A stretch of 64,000 nt of DNA from the NCBI GenBank assembly GCA_938036315.1, contig CALHPK010000002.1, forward strand, positions 62,001 to 126,000, in the 5' to 3' direction. How positions within the stretch are numbered: position 1 is the first letter of the stretch; every line of letters starts with the position of its first letter. Origin of the DNA: an uncultured bacterium (GTDB lineage Bacteria; Calescibacteriota; Calescibacteriia; Calescibacteriales; Calescibacteriaceae). Under the pieces are notes generated by a model that did no database searches, was not told the DNA's origin, and worked only from the letters and a program-made list of their open reading frames with translations. The translations under genes were made by a program, and so were the position numbers. This document shows, one piece after another, positions 1 to 8,607 of this stretch.

Positions 1-1
1 G

Positions 2-1957
2 GTTCTTCAACTTATGATTCCATCAGACTATCTTACATTAGAGATCAAAATATCAAGATCTCTAAAATCTGCAGAGAAATCAGTTGATGAATTTTTTAAA
101 AGTGCCAGAGCATTAAAACTTTTTAAAGTTTTGAAAAAGAAGAAAAGGCTGAATCTCAGACAGGCCAGAAAATTTTCTAGTCTGGAAAAGCTAAAAAAAC
201 TCGAAGAATTAGGGCTTATCGAGGTAAAACCTAAGAAGATGGTTCCAGATAGGCAAAAAGTCTTGGAAGAATTTTTGAAAAGGATTGAATCAGCAGAGAA
301 GGAGGAAACAAAAGAGAGTGGAATTAGTAATGAGCAGAAAGTATTGACCGATGAGCAAAAATTTGCATTAGAGAGGATCTTAAAATCTGGAAATAGAAAA
401 TTTCTTATCTTCGGGGCTACAGGGAGTGGGAAAACAGAAGTCTACATAAGGGCGATCAAAGAGGAAATCGAGACCGGAGGCGGTGCTATATTCCTTGTGC
501 CAGAAATATCACTTACAACATTTCTTTTAGGGAGGATAAGAGATACCTTTAAAGATGCGGTAGTTTTACACTCTGGAATTCCCCAAAAAGAGAGGGAACT
601 GAACTGGTGGGCACTCAGATATGGAATATCCCGCTTGGCAATCGGAGCAAGATCTGCAGTATTCTCACCAATCCAAAACCTTAAAGTAATCGTTGTTGAT
701 GAAGAGCATGATCCATCATATAAGCAATCGCCGCAGAATTCAAATTCACCGGTATTTTATGATGCCAGAGATGTAGCTGAAATGAGAGCCACTATTGAAA
801 ATGCGAAGGTCATTTTTGGATCAGCAACTCCATCAATAAACAATTTCTACAGGGCAAAAACATTAGGTAGTATAGAGCTAATAAAGATGAAAAAAAGAAT
901 ACCAGGAATGACATTTCCCAAAAATATAGTTTTGGATCTGAAGAAAGAACCAGCAGTAGATTTTGCCACTGTACCACTAACCTGTAAGCTTAAGGAAGAG
1001 ATTGAAAAGAGAATAGAAAAAGCTGAAAATATCATTCTCCTTTTCACGCGAAGAGGCTATAGCATTTCTATAATCTGCAGGAATTGCCTTTATAAATTCA
1101 AATGCGTTGCTTGTTCCTCAACATTGGTTTATCACAAAAATGAGGGATTAGTTTGCCACTGGTGTGGAAGGAAATACCCAAGACCTTTCAGTTGTCCCAA
1201 TTGCGGTTCTACAGAACTTGACACCATAGGATTCGGAACAGAAAAAATTGAAGACGAACTCAAAGCAATATTTAAAGTTCCTGTTCTGAGAATGGATTCA
1301 GATGTAGTAAACTCAGAAAGGAAGGCAAAAAAGATATTGGAAGAATTCAAGAGAAACTCTCCTGCAATACTGCTTGGAACTCAGATGGTATCAAAAGGCT
1401 TCGATTTTCCAAAGGTAAGTATGGTTGGGGTGATTCTCATCGACACAGAGTTTACTCTTCCTGCGTTTAATGCTGATGAAAGAGCTTTCCAACTTATAAG
1501 CCAAGTATCTGGTAGAGCCGGAAGGCAGAGGGCAGAACAAAATAATATAGAAAACGTAAGCATAATACAGACTTATTTTCCAGAGCACCCTGTAATAAGA
1601 TACTGCATAGATAATGACTATGAGAGTTTTTTTGAAGAAGAGATAGAAAAGAGAAAAGAATTTGGACTTCCTCCGTTTTCAACTTTAGTATTGGTTTTAT
1701 TTTCACATAAAAATGAGGAGTTGACGTGGGAGATGGCTAAAAGATTCTTTGAAAGAGTAAAATCAGCAGGGATAAGGTGCGAGATGCCCACAAAGTCTCT
1801 AAGATATATTACATCATCAAGATATAACGTGAAAATGATTATATACATTCAAGATAAATCTGAGTTTTCTACGTTAGCAAGAATTTTCCATAAATCAGTA
1901 TTCTATTTAAAAGGGGTGAAAATCACGGTCGACGTTAACCCAGAAAATATTCTCTGA
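2..1957 (+). CDS. priA: Primosomal protein N' / replication restart helicase PriA (5' end outside window)
   Basis: PriA is a superfamily 2 DNA helicase that restarts stalled replication forks by loading the primosome. The frame is open from the first bases of the window, so the N-terminal DNA-binding part begins upstream; an ATG at 14 is internal. Counting from that ATG, the Walker A motif GATGSGKTEVY lies near residue 133 and the DEEHD Walker B box near 228. The paired zinc-binding cysteines typical of PriA (CRNC, CVAC, CHWC, CPNC) fall at about 355-402. Helicase motifs V and VI follow (GTQMVSKGFDFP, QVSGRAGRQ). The gene converges on uvrA with 26 bp between the stops. The family assignment is secure; only the true start is unseen. 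Confidence 0.95.
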   Translation, partial: VLQLMIPSDYLTLEIKISRSLKSAEKSVDEFFKSARALKLFKVLKKKKRLNLRQARKFSSLEKLKKLEELGLIEVKPKKMVPDRQKVLEEFLKRIESAEKEETKESGISNEQKVLTDEQKFALERILKSGNRKFLIFGATGSGKTEVYIRAIKEEIETGGGAIFLVPEISLTTFLLGRIRDTFKDAVVLHSGIPQKERELNWWALRYGISRLAIGARSAVFSPIQNLKVIVVDEEHDPSYKQSPQNSNSPVFYDARDVAEMRATIENAKVIFGSATPSINNFYRAKTLGSIELIKMKKRIPGMTFPKNIVLDLKKEPAVDFATVPLTCKLKEEIEKRIEKAENIILLFTRRGYSISIICRNCLYKFKCVACSSTLVYHKNEGLVCHWCGRKYPRPFSCPNCGSTELDTIGFGTEKIEDELKAIFKVPVLRMDSDVVNSERKAKKILEEFKRNSPAILLGTQMVSKGFDFPKVSMVGVILIDTEFTLPAFNADERAFQLISQVSGRAGRQRAEQNNIENVSIIQTYFPEHPVIRYCIDNDYESFFEEEIEKRKEFGLPPFSTLVLVLFSHKNEELTWEMAKRFFERVKSAGIRCEMPTKSLRYITSSRYNVKMIIYIQDKSEFSTLARIFHKSVFYLKGVKITVDVNPENIL

Positions 1958-1983
1958 ATATTACCATCTCTTACACCCTAAAT

Positions 1984-4791
1984 TTAGGATTCTCTCCTCC
2001 CAATATTTTTTATATATTTCCTTAAATATTTCCCCGTGTATGAAGCTTCTGATTCTACTATTTTTTCCTGAGGACCGCAAGCTACTACGTATCCTCCTTT
2101 ATCCCCGCCCTCTGGTCCCAGATCAATAATCCAGTCCGCTACTTTGACGACATCGAGATTATGCTCGATAACTATAACTGTGTTTCCTATGTCAACGAGC
2201 TTTCGTAGAACCTGGATCAGTAGCTTTATGTCTTCAAAGTGTAGACCTGTTGTTGGTTCATCGAGTATGTACAGGGTACTACCTGTAGATTTTTTCGAAA
2301 GTTCCCTTGCGAGTCTTAGTCTCTGAGCTTCCCCACCTGATAGGGTTGTAGCTGGTTGTCCAAGCTTGATGTATCCTAGTCCAACTTCTTTTAGCAATTG
2401 GAGTTTCTCCTTTATAGAATACTGATTCGAGAAGAAATCTAAAGCCTCATCTACAGTCATATCTAAAATATCTGCTATGTTTTTACCCTTAAACCTTACC
2501 TCTAATGTTTCCCTGTTGAATCTTTTCCCACCGCAAGTTTTGCAAGTTATAAAAAGATCGGGTAGAAGATGCATTTCCACTTTTATGAAACCTTCACCTT
2601 TACAGTCTTCACAGCGTCCGCCACGAACGTTAAAAGAAAACCTTGAAATTGTATATCCCCGTGCCTTTGATTCAGGTAAAAGAGCAAATAACTCTCTTAT
2701 GTGAGTAAATACCCCTGTATATGTAGCCGGATTTGATCGTGGAGTCCTGCCTATTGGAGATTGATCCACCAGGATAACTTTATCTATGTACTGGACTCCT
2801 TCCAGAGAATCATGCTCCAGGGGTTTTTCATAGGAGATTCCCTCCAGAGCCTTTTTTACCGCTGGATACAATGTATCTACAACGAGAGTGGATTTTCCAG
2901 AACCAGAAACACCCGTGACGCAAATAAAAAGTCCCACAGGGAAACTAACATCTATGTTTTTGAGATTTCTTCCCCTTGCTCCCTTTATTACTATCCATCT
3001 TCCATCAGGTTCTTTTCTTTTTAAAGGCGGTGGTATATCCATCCTGCCAGATAAGTACTGAACCGTTAGAGAATCTGAAGTGCCGTCAAGTTTAGCCTCT
3101 TCAGGGGTCCCATAGAACACTACTCTACCCCCGTATATCCCGCCTCCTTTCCCCATATCTATTATCAGATCAGCGGATTCTATGGTTTCTCTATCATGCT
3201 CTACAACTACAACTGTATTTCCAAGATCTCTTAATTTTTTCAGCGTATCAATAAGCCTTGCTATATCTTTTGGATGTAATCCACAAGTTGGCTCGTCAAG
3301 TACATATAGAACTCCACATAGGCGAGACCCTAGCTGTGCAGCAAGCTTCAATCTCTGCGATTCACCTCCGGACAGAGTTGATGATTCCCTATCTAAGGTG
3401 AGATATCCCAATCCAACATCCTTTATGAATTCAAGACGGGGTACTATTTCTGAAATTATTCTTTTTGCTATTTCCTCTTTTTCATTTCTCAGATGCAGAT
3501 TTCTGAAAAATTCCAAAAGCTCTTCAACTGTCATCTTAACAAGGTCGAAAATGTTTTTACCATTTACATACACAGAGAGGGCTTCTCTTTTTAGCCGTGA
3601 ACCTCTGCAATCTGGACATTCAGATGATGATATGTATCTTTCAAACTCCCACCACCACCCCTCTTTATACAAATCCCATATATACTGAATTATTCCTTTG
3701 AAATCCTCTTTGTCGCCATAAAGAATTGTTCTTTTCGTTTTTTCATCTAAATTCTTCCACTTCTCTTTAAAAATGTTTTTCCTGGAAGATTGTGCTATCT
3801 TCTGTAGATTATCTTCAATGTAGTCAGGAAAACCTTTTTTGAATGGCTTTATTGCTCCCTCTTCTATTGATAGGTTTGGGTCTAAAATAAGTTCCTCATC
3901 GACTCTGAGTATTTTTCCTAATCCCTGGCAAGTTGGACAGGCACCGTATGGGGAGTTGAAAGAGAATAACCTTGGTGAGATTTCATCATAAGAAAAAGAA
4001 CACTGCGGACAGGTGAATATTGTCGAAAAAATTTTAGTCTCTGCATCTGATAAATTCGAATTCTTCCCATATTCGGTCAGTACGATGCCCCCTGAAATAC
4101 TTGCCGCCTGCTCACAAGAGGCAATTAATCTTCTCCTGAGATCGTCATCCCCTCTTTTTATTATTAATCTATCAACCAGAATTTCTATTGTGTGCTTTTT
4201 ATTTTTATCAAGAGGGGGGATTTCTTCCTCAAGGAGATCATAGGTGATCCCATCAATTCTGATCCTTGAGAAACCCCTTGACTTCCATAATTCCAGATCT
4301 TTTCTATATTCTCCCTTTTTGCCCCTTACATATGGAGAGTATATGAAGACATATGTGCCTTCATCAAGAAGGAGTATGGAATCTGCAATCTTTTGTGGTG
4401 TTAGGGCGGATATTGGGATATTACAATTTGGGCAGAAAGGCTCTCCCACCCTTGCAAAAAGGAGTCTCAGATAATCGTAAATTTCAGTTGACGTGGCGAC
4501 GGTTGATCGTGGATTCCACCTTGCACTTCGCTGATCTATGGCTATGGCTGGAGAAAGACCTTCGACTGAGTCAACATCTGGTTTTGGCATCTGCTCTATA
4601 AACTGCCTGATATACGGAGATAGGCACTCAACATATCTCCTCTGCCCTTCAGCAAAAAGTATATCAAATACCAAGGATGACTTACCAGAGCCAGAGACTC
4701 CACTTACAACTACAAACTTATTCTTGGGAATAACAACATCGATATTTTTTAAGTTGTGGTGTCTTGCTCCTTTTATGAATATGTGATCCAT
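1984..4791 (-). CDS. uvrA: Excinuclease ABC subunit A (UvrA)
   Basis: UvrA is the damage-recognition ATPase of nucleotide excision repair and works as a dimer with UvrB. At 935 residues it has the normal family length. It shows both ABC modules: Walker A GVSGSGKSS near residue 31 and GVSGSGKST in the second half, with signature motifs TLSGGESQRL and TLSGGEAQRL. The zinc modules are visible as CPQC...CPTC and CEDC...CKTC. The start is the ATG preceding DHIFIKGARHHNLKN, a typical UvrA N terminus. There is no Shine-Dalgarno sequence; a TAAAAT hexamer ends 9 nt before the ATG. It is divergent from rplK across about 200 bp. Confidence 0.98.
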   Translation of the reverse strand: MDHIFIKGARHHNLKNIDVVIPKNKFVVVSGVSGSGKSSLVFDILFAEGQRRYVECLSPYIRQFIEQMPKPDVDSVEGLSPAIAIDQRSARWNPRSTVATSTEIYDYLRLLFARVGEPFCPNCNIPISALTPQKIADSILLLDEGTYVFIYSPYVRGKKGEYRKDLELWKSRGFSRIRIDGITYDLLEEEIPPLDKNKKHTIEILVDRLIIKRGDDDLRRRLIASCEQAASISGGIVLTEYGKNSNLSDAETKIFSTIFTCPQCSFSYDEISPRLFSFNSPYGACPTCQGLGKILRVDEELILDPNLSIEEGAIKPFKKGFPDYIEDNLQKIAQSSRKNIFKEKWKNLDEKTKRTILYGDKEDFKGIIQYIWDLYKEGWWWEFERYISSSECPDCRGSRLKREALSVYVNGKNIFDLVKMTVEELLEFFRNLHLRNEKEEIAKRIISEIVPRLEFIKDVGLGYLTLDRESSTLSGGESQRLKLAAQLGSRLCGVLYVLDEPTCGLHPKDIARLIDTLKKLRDLGNTVVVVEHDRETIESADLIIDMGKGGGIYGGRVVFYGTPEEAKLDGTSDSLTVQYLSGRMDIPPPLKRKEPDGRWIVIKGARGRNLKNIDVSFPVGLFICVTGVSGSGKSTLVVDTLYPAVKKALEGISYEKPLEHDSLEGVQYIDKVILVDQSPIGRTPRSNPATYTGVFTHIRELFALLPESKARGYTISRFSFNVRGGRCEDCKGEGFIKVEMHLLPDLFITCKTCGGKRFNRETLEVRFKGKNIADILDMTVDEALDFFSNQYSIKEKLQLLKEVGLGYIKLGQPATTLSGGEAQRLRLARELSKKSTGSTLYILDEPTTGLHFEDIKLLIQVLRKLVDIGNTVIVIEHNLDVVKVADWIIDLGPEGGDKGGYVVACGPQEKIVESEASYTGKYLRKYIKNIGRRES

Positions 4792-4800
4792 AAATGGTAT

Positions 4801-4806
4801 ATTTTA
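4801..4806 (-). promoter_or_regulatory. -10-like element of uvrA
   Basis: TAAAAT on the minus strand, with 9 nt to the uvrA ATG. Initiation at the usual distance would leave a leader of about 3 nt. Inferred from position and composition only. Confidence 0.45.
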
Positions 4807-4870
4807 GATGAGGTTACCTAGTTGAGTTTGGATTTCAACTTTGTTAACCGCAATATTTATTTGTACAAAC

Positions 4871-4889
4871 TTTGGGGTTCCTCCCCAAA
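4871..4889. other. Perfect 7-bp inverted repeat between uvrA and rplK
   Basis: TTTGGGG, a 5-nt loop TTCCT, then CCCCAAA. It sits in the divergent uvrA/rplK gap and is much more GC-rich than its surroundings. It could be an operator or an RNA hairpin in the 5' region of either gene. It is not followed by a clear T-run on either strand, so a terminator is not well supported. Confidence 0.35.
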
Positions 4890-4979
4890 TATCTTTTACT
4901 TTACACTTTTGTATTAATTTTGATTGTAGTAAATAAAGAGAAAAATCCTGATGATTCCTAAAGATAAGTTAGTTTGAGC

Positions 4980-4985
4980 TAATTT
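4980..4985 (+). promoter_or_regulatory. -10-like element of rplK
   Basis: TAATTT ending 7 nt before the rplK ATG, which predicts transcription starting at or next to the start codon. No Shine-Dalgarno sequence is present. Confidence 0.4.
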
Positions 4986-4992
4986 ACAAGTT

Positions 4993-5448
4993 ATGAAGGC
5001 ACAGGAAAGAAAAGCCGGAGGACCAAAAGAAGTAGTCTCGAAGTTTAGGATAAAGATCCCTGCTCAGGAAGCGAATCCAGCTCCACCTGTTGGACCAGCC
5101 CTTGGACAGCGAGGAGTAAATATTGCAGATTTTTGCAAAAAGTTCAACGATGCATCAAAAGTATACCCCAAGGGAATTCCTGTAACCGTTCACGTAACAG
5201 TATACAGAGATCGCTCCTTTGATTTCATAATAAAAACTCCTGTAACATCTGAATTGATACTAAAATATGCAAAGATTGAACAGGGCTCAGGTGAGCCGGG
5301 AAAAAAAACAGCCGGGAAAATATCCAAAAAAGATATCCAGGAGATAGCTAAAATAAAGCTACCGGATCTGAATGTGAACTCATTTGAGTCTGCTTGTAGG
5401 ATAATCGAAGGTACAGCAAGAAGTATGGGGGTACAAGTAGTTGAGTAG
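4993..5448 (+). CDS. rplK: 50S ribosomal protein L11
   Basis: L11 binds 23S rRNA at the GTPase-associated centre. The 151-residue product has the typical N-terminal domain with the proline-rich stretch EANPAPPVGPALGQRGVNI. The C-terminal RNA-binding domain ends in the conserved IIEGTARSMG region. It carries an extra basic N-terminal stretch of about 14 residues before KFRIKIPAQEA. Normally rplK is followed by rplA; here the stop codon overlaps the mnmE GTG start by one base, so the two are translationally coupled. The absence of nusG, rplA, rplJ and rplL around it shows that the usual operon is broken up. Confidence 0.97.
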   Translation: MKAQERKAGGPKEVVSKFRIKIPAQEANPAPPVGPALGQRGVNIADFCKKFNDASKVYPKGIPVTVHVTVYRDRSFDFIIKTPVTSELILKYAKIEQGSGEPGKKTAGKISKKDIQEIAKIKLPDLNVNSFESACRIIEGTARSMGVQVVE

Positions 5449-6842
5449 TGGGTATAGAAACACTTTATGATACTATAGTAGCCCCAGCAACTCCCCTCTT
5501 ACCGTCTCCCATAGGCATAGTAAGAATCTCAGGAGAGAAAACACAATATATACTTGAGAATATAACAAAAAGTAGCAAAGTAACACAGAATCCATCCAGA
5601 GCTATTCTGTCGCGAATCTTTGATGAAGATGGCAGAGAACTTGATGAAGTAATCGTAATTTTCTACAAATCACCCTATTCATATACAGGGGAGGATATGG
5701 CAGAATTATTCCTACACGGGAATCCTCTTCTTCTTGATCGAGTGATAGAACTTTGTGTAAAATTAGGAGCGCGGGTAGCTCTTCCAGGAGAATTCACAAA
5801 AAGGGCATATCTCAATGGAAAAATCTCACTTGAAAAAGCTGAGGCTATAAACTCAATCATAAATTCTGCGACAATCGAGGGTATAAAGAGATCTGTAAAA
5901 GTTCTCAAAGGTGGGTTTGAAGAAATTATGAAAAAAATCAAAGAAGAAATTATCGAAATAACAGCAGAACTTACCGCATCAATTGATTTTCCAGAGGATG
6001 TAGATCCTGAACTACCACACCATAAGTTACTTGAAGATATATCCTCACTTTCGGAAAGGGTAGAAAAATTGGTGGGAAGTTGGACGAAAAGTAAAATTTT
6101 GCTCGAAGGCTCTACCTGTGTTATTATAGGGAAACCAAATGCTGGAAAATCAACTCTTTTTAACTCGCTCGTGGGAGAGTCAAGAGCTATAACCTCACCG
6201 ATACCTGGAACAACTCGCGATTACATCGATATGAAGATTAACATAGGCGGAGCAATAATAACTTTGATCGATACCGCTGGGATAAGGGAATCAGCAGATC
6301 CTATTGAAGAGGAAGGGATAAAAAGAGCATTAGAACTGACCGAAAGGAGCGATATTCTTGTATCAGTATTCGATTCATCTACAGAATTTGATAAAGATGA
6401 TGAAAAAATATTGAAAGTTTCTGAAAATTCAAAAGCTAATTTGAAAATTATTGCAATAAACAAGATTGATATAGGCGATGCGAAAGCATGGAGAAAGATT
6501 TTAAGTGATAGAGTAAAGATGGGAGAAAATTTTCGTGTGATTGAAATCTCAGCAAAATTTGGGGTATTTACAGAAGTTATAAAGGAGATTATAAGAGAAT
6601 TCATATTGTCTTCTGCAGATCAAGATGAAAATATAAGTATCACAAGCCTGAGGCAAAAAAACTTACTCGAGGAAATTTTAGCTAACATAAAAAAGTCAGT
6701 CTCTTTTATAAAGAACTCAGATTACCTCGGAGCTACACTATCACTGCAAGCATCCCTTTCTAAAATAGATGATATTTTAGGAATAGGAAGTTCCGAAGAA
6801 GTAATAAATTCAGTATTTGAAAGATTTTGCATAGGAAAATAA
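5448..6842 (+). CDS. mnmE: tRNA uridine-5-carboxymethylaminomethyl modification GTPase MnmE
   Basis: MnmE, with MnmG, modifies the wobble uridine of several tRNAs. The start is a GTG that overlaps the rplK stop (TAG/GTG sharing a G). The 464-residue protein begins with the expected DTIVAPATP...IGIVRISG tetrahydrofolate-binding domain. The helical middle domain follows, then the G domain from about residue 226: G1 GKPNAGKST, G3 DTAGIRE, G4 NKID. It ends with the family's essential C-terminal CIGK motif, so it is complete. No separate promoter or ribosome-binding site is seen; expression is probably tied to rplK. Confidence 0.97.
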   Translation: MGIETLYDTIVAPATPLLPSPIGIVRISGEKTQYILENITKSSKVTQNPSRAILSRIFDEDGRELDEVIVIFYKSPYSYTGEDMAELFLHGNPLLLDRVIELCVKLGARVALPGEFTKRAYLNGKISLEKAEAINSIINSATIEGIKRSVKVLKGGFEEIMKKIKEEIIEITAELTASIDFPEDVDPELPHHKLLEDISSLSERVEKLVGSWTKSKILLEGSTCVIIGKPNAGKSTLFNSLVGESRAITSPIPGTTRDYIDMKINIGGAIITLIDTAGIRESADPIEEEGIKRALELTERSDILVSVFDSSTEFDKDDEKILKVSENSKANLKIIAINKIDIGDAKAWRKILSDRVKMGENFRVIEISAKFGVFTEVIKEIIREFILSSADQDENISITSLRQKNLLEEILANIKKSVSFIKNSDYLGATLSLQASLSKIDDILGIGSSEEVINSVFERFCIGK

Positions 6843-6891
6843 TTTTTATCAGAAAACTATCTTTAGCTTCTTGATGCAATAAATTAATTTG

Positions 6892-7422
6892 ATGGCTATT
6901 CTGAAATATGCTATATCTTTATTTGTAATTTTTCTGGCGGCAGGATGTGCTGATGAACCTGGAAAAGAAATAGATAAACAAAAACAGGAAAGTTACCAGA
7001 GTACAAACCAAGGTCAAAATAGTACAAATCAAAATCCAAATCAAAATCAAAATATTCCCCAGGACCAAACGCAAAATCAGGGTCAGGACCAGAATAGCTC
7101 CCAAGATACATCACAATCTGCATCTCCAACGTATAGTAAAGATATAAAACCTATAATTGATAACAATTGTATTTCATGCCATGGTAGTGGCAGTCAATAT
7201 CCACTTGATAGTTATCAGAAAATTATGAATGGGCAGACAAGTTGCGACAGAGTTAGTGATAAAAGATATATAGTACCGTCAAATTCACAGGAAAGTTACC
7301 TTTACAAAAAGTTGATCAGAGCTCAAGATATATGCGGTTCAAGAATGCCCCCAGGTTCCCCCCTATCTCAGAATGAAATAGATACTGTAAAGAAATGGAT
7401 AGATGCCGGTGCTCCAGAATAA
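6892..7422 (+). CDS. Putative outer-membrane-tethered monohaem c-type cytochrome lipoprotein
   Basis: The sequence begins with a signal peptide ending in a good lipobox (LAAGC, Cys about residue 19). A low-complexity linker rich in Gln, Asn, Ser and Asp follows (about residues 25-80), and then a compact domain with one haem-binding CISCH. A later RMPPG probably supplies the distal Met ligand; this end region resembles the small cytochrome domains often annotated as Planctomycete-type cytochrome C. The linker looks like a flexible tether between lipid anchor and haem domain. The start could instead be the TTG three bases upstream; ATG is preferred. Electron partner unknown. It converges with hemB, only 8 bp away. 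Confidence 0.8.
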   Translation: MAILKYAISLFVIFLAAGCADEPGKEIDKQKQESYQSTNQGQNSTNQNPNQNQNIPQDQTQNQGQDQNSSQDTSQSASPTYSKDIKPIIDNNCISCHGSGSQYPLDSYQKIMNGQTSCDRVSDKRYIVPSNSQESYLYKKLIRAQDICGSRMPPGSPLSQNEIDTVKKWIDAGAPE

Positions 7423-7430
7423 AAAGGATG

Positions 7431-8402
7431 TTATTGAATTTTCACTCTAAGAAAATCTGGCACAAAGTATGATATGAGGATATCTGTCCCTGCTCTGAAA
7501 ATTGAAGTAAAAAGTTCCATTATTACCTTCTCATCAAAAACACCTTGAGATATTGCAATTTTTATCATGGAGTACTCGCCAGAAACATTGAATGCTGATA
7601 TAGGTAATTGGAATTTTTGCCGGAGTTCTTTTATTACATCAAGGTAAAATAGGGCGGGTTTAACCATTAGTATGTCTGTGCCCTCTTCAGAGTCAAGTTG
7701 AGCCTCTAAAATAGCCTCTCGCAATTGAGATGGAGCAATCTGGTAAGTTTTTCTATCGCCAAAAGCTGGAGCTGACCTTGCAGCATCGCGAAAGGGACCA
7801 TACAAATAAGAAGCATATTTTACCGAATAAGACATAATAAGAGTGTTTTCAAATCCAGCTTTATCCAGAGCACTCCTTATCGACTTTACTCTTCCATCCA
7901 TCATATCAGATGGAGAAACTATATCAGCACCAGAAGATGCATGAGATAGTGAAATCTTCGCAAGATAATCTAAGGTCTCGTCATTCAAAATTTTTCCATC
8001 TTTAGCTACCCCACAATGTCCATCCTCCCTCCAGGTACATAGACACACATCTGTAGCAACTACAAGTTCTGGAAATTCTTTTTTCACATATTTTACGAAT
8101 CTCTGAACTACCCCGTCATCTCTCCATCCCAAGCTTCCTTCCTTATCCTTCTCTGTTGCAACTCCAAAGACCAAAATCGATTCCAATCCATGCTGAATCA
8201 ATTTCTCTAAGAACTTGTAAAGATTTTTGTCGCTTATGTTCCATCTGAATTGTTCTGGTAGATTTTTTATCTCCTCAGTTGCGCCATCCCATACAAAAAT
8301 AGGGTACATAAGTTTTTTCGGCGATATATACACTTCTGAAACGAGATTTCTTATGCCTTCTGAAACTCTATATCTTCTTAATCTTCTGTTTGGGAAATGC
8401 AT
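7431..8402 (-). CDS. hemB: Delta-aminolevulinic acid dehydratase (porphobilinogen synthase)
   Basis: HemB condenses two 5-aminolevulinate molecules to porphobilinogen, the first shared tetrapyrrole step. The 323-residue length is normal. The zinc-site cysteine cluster DVCLCTWREDGHCG shows the Zn-dependent form. The two active-site lysines are in SYSVKYAS and DILMVKPALFYLD, near residues 195 and 247. The N terminus FPNRRLRRYR is typical. No Shine-Dalgarno sequence precedes the ATG. Haem synthesis fits the neighbouring c-type cytochrome, although the two genes converge and are not an operon. Confidence 0.97.
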   Translation of the reverse strand: MHFPNRRLRRYRVSEGIRNLVSEVYISPKKLMYPIFVWDGATEEIKNLPEQFRWNISDKNLYKFLEKLIQHGLESILVFGVATEKDKEGSLGWRDDGVVQRFVKYVKKEFPELVVATDVCLCTWREDGHCGVAKDGKILNDETLDYLAKISLSHASSGADIVSPSDMMDGRVKSIRSALDKAGFENTLIMSYSVKYASYLYGPFRDAARSAPAFGDRKTYQIAPSQLREAILEAQLDSEEGTDILMVKPALFYLDVIKELRQKFQLPISAFNVSGEYSMIKIAISQGVFDEKVIMELFTSIFRAGTDILISYFVPDFLRVKIQ

Positions 8403-8590
8403 ATCTTAGATTACTGCATAAATAGTAATAATTAGTTATGCGAAACTAAAGATGCCACAATTGCGGGAACTTAAACTTACCATGTTTAGGACTCACTGTA
8501 GCAATAAAGTGTAGCGACAAAGCAAAAGTCGGCTAAAGAAATAACATAAGAATCTTTACTTAAAAGTTTAAAATTATTAAGTAGAAGTAC

Positions 8591-8596
8591 TAAAAT
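8591..8596 (+). promoter_or_regulatory. -10-like element of secA
   Basis: TAAAAT 11 nt before the secA ATG; the predicted leader is about 5 nt and contains no Shine-Dalgarno sequence. Confidence 0.4.
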
Positions 8597-8607
8597 TAAA
8601 GCTTCTT

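Noticed and set aside
3182-3688. A 168-codon open frame antisense to uvrA
   Set aside because: It is opposite conserved UvrA motifs and has a Ser-rich shadow composition with no start signals.
4871-4889. Intrinsic terminator in the uvrA/rplK gap
   Set aside because: The hairpin is in a divergent gap, where neither gene ends, and no T-run follows directly.
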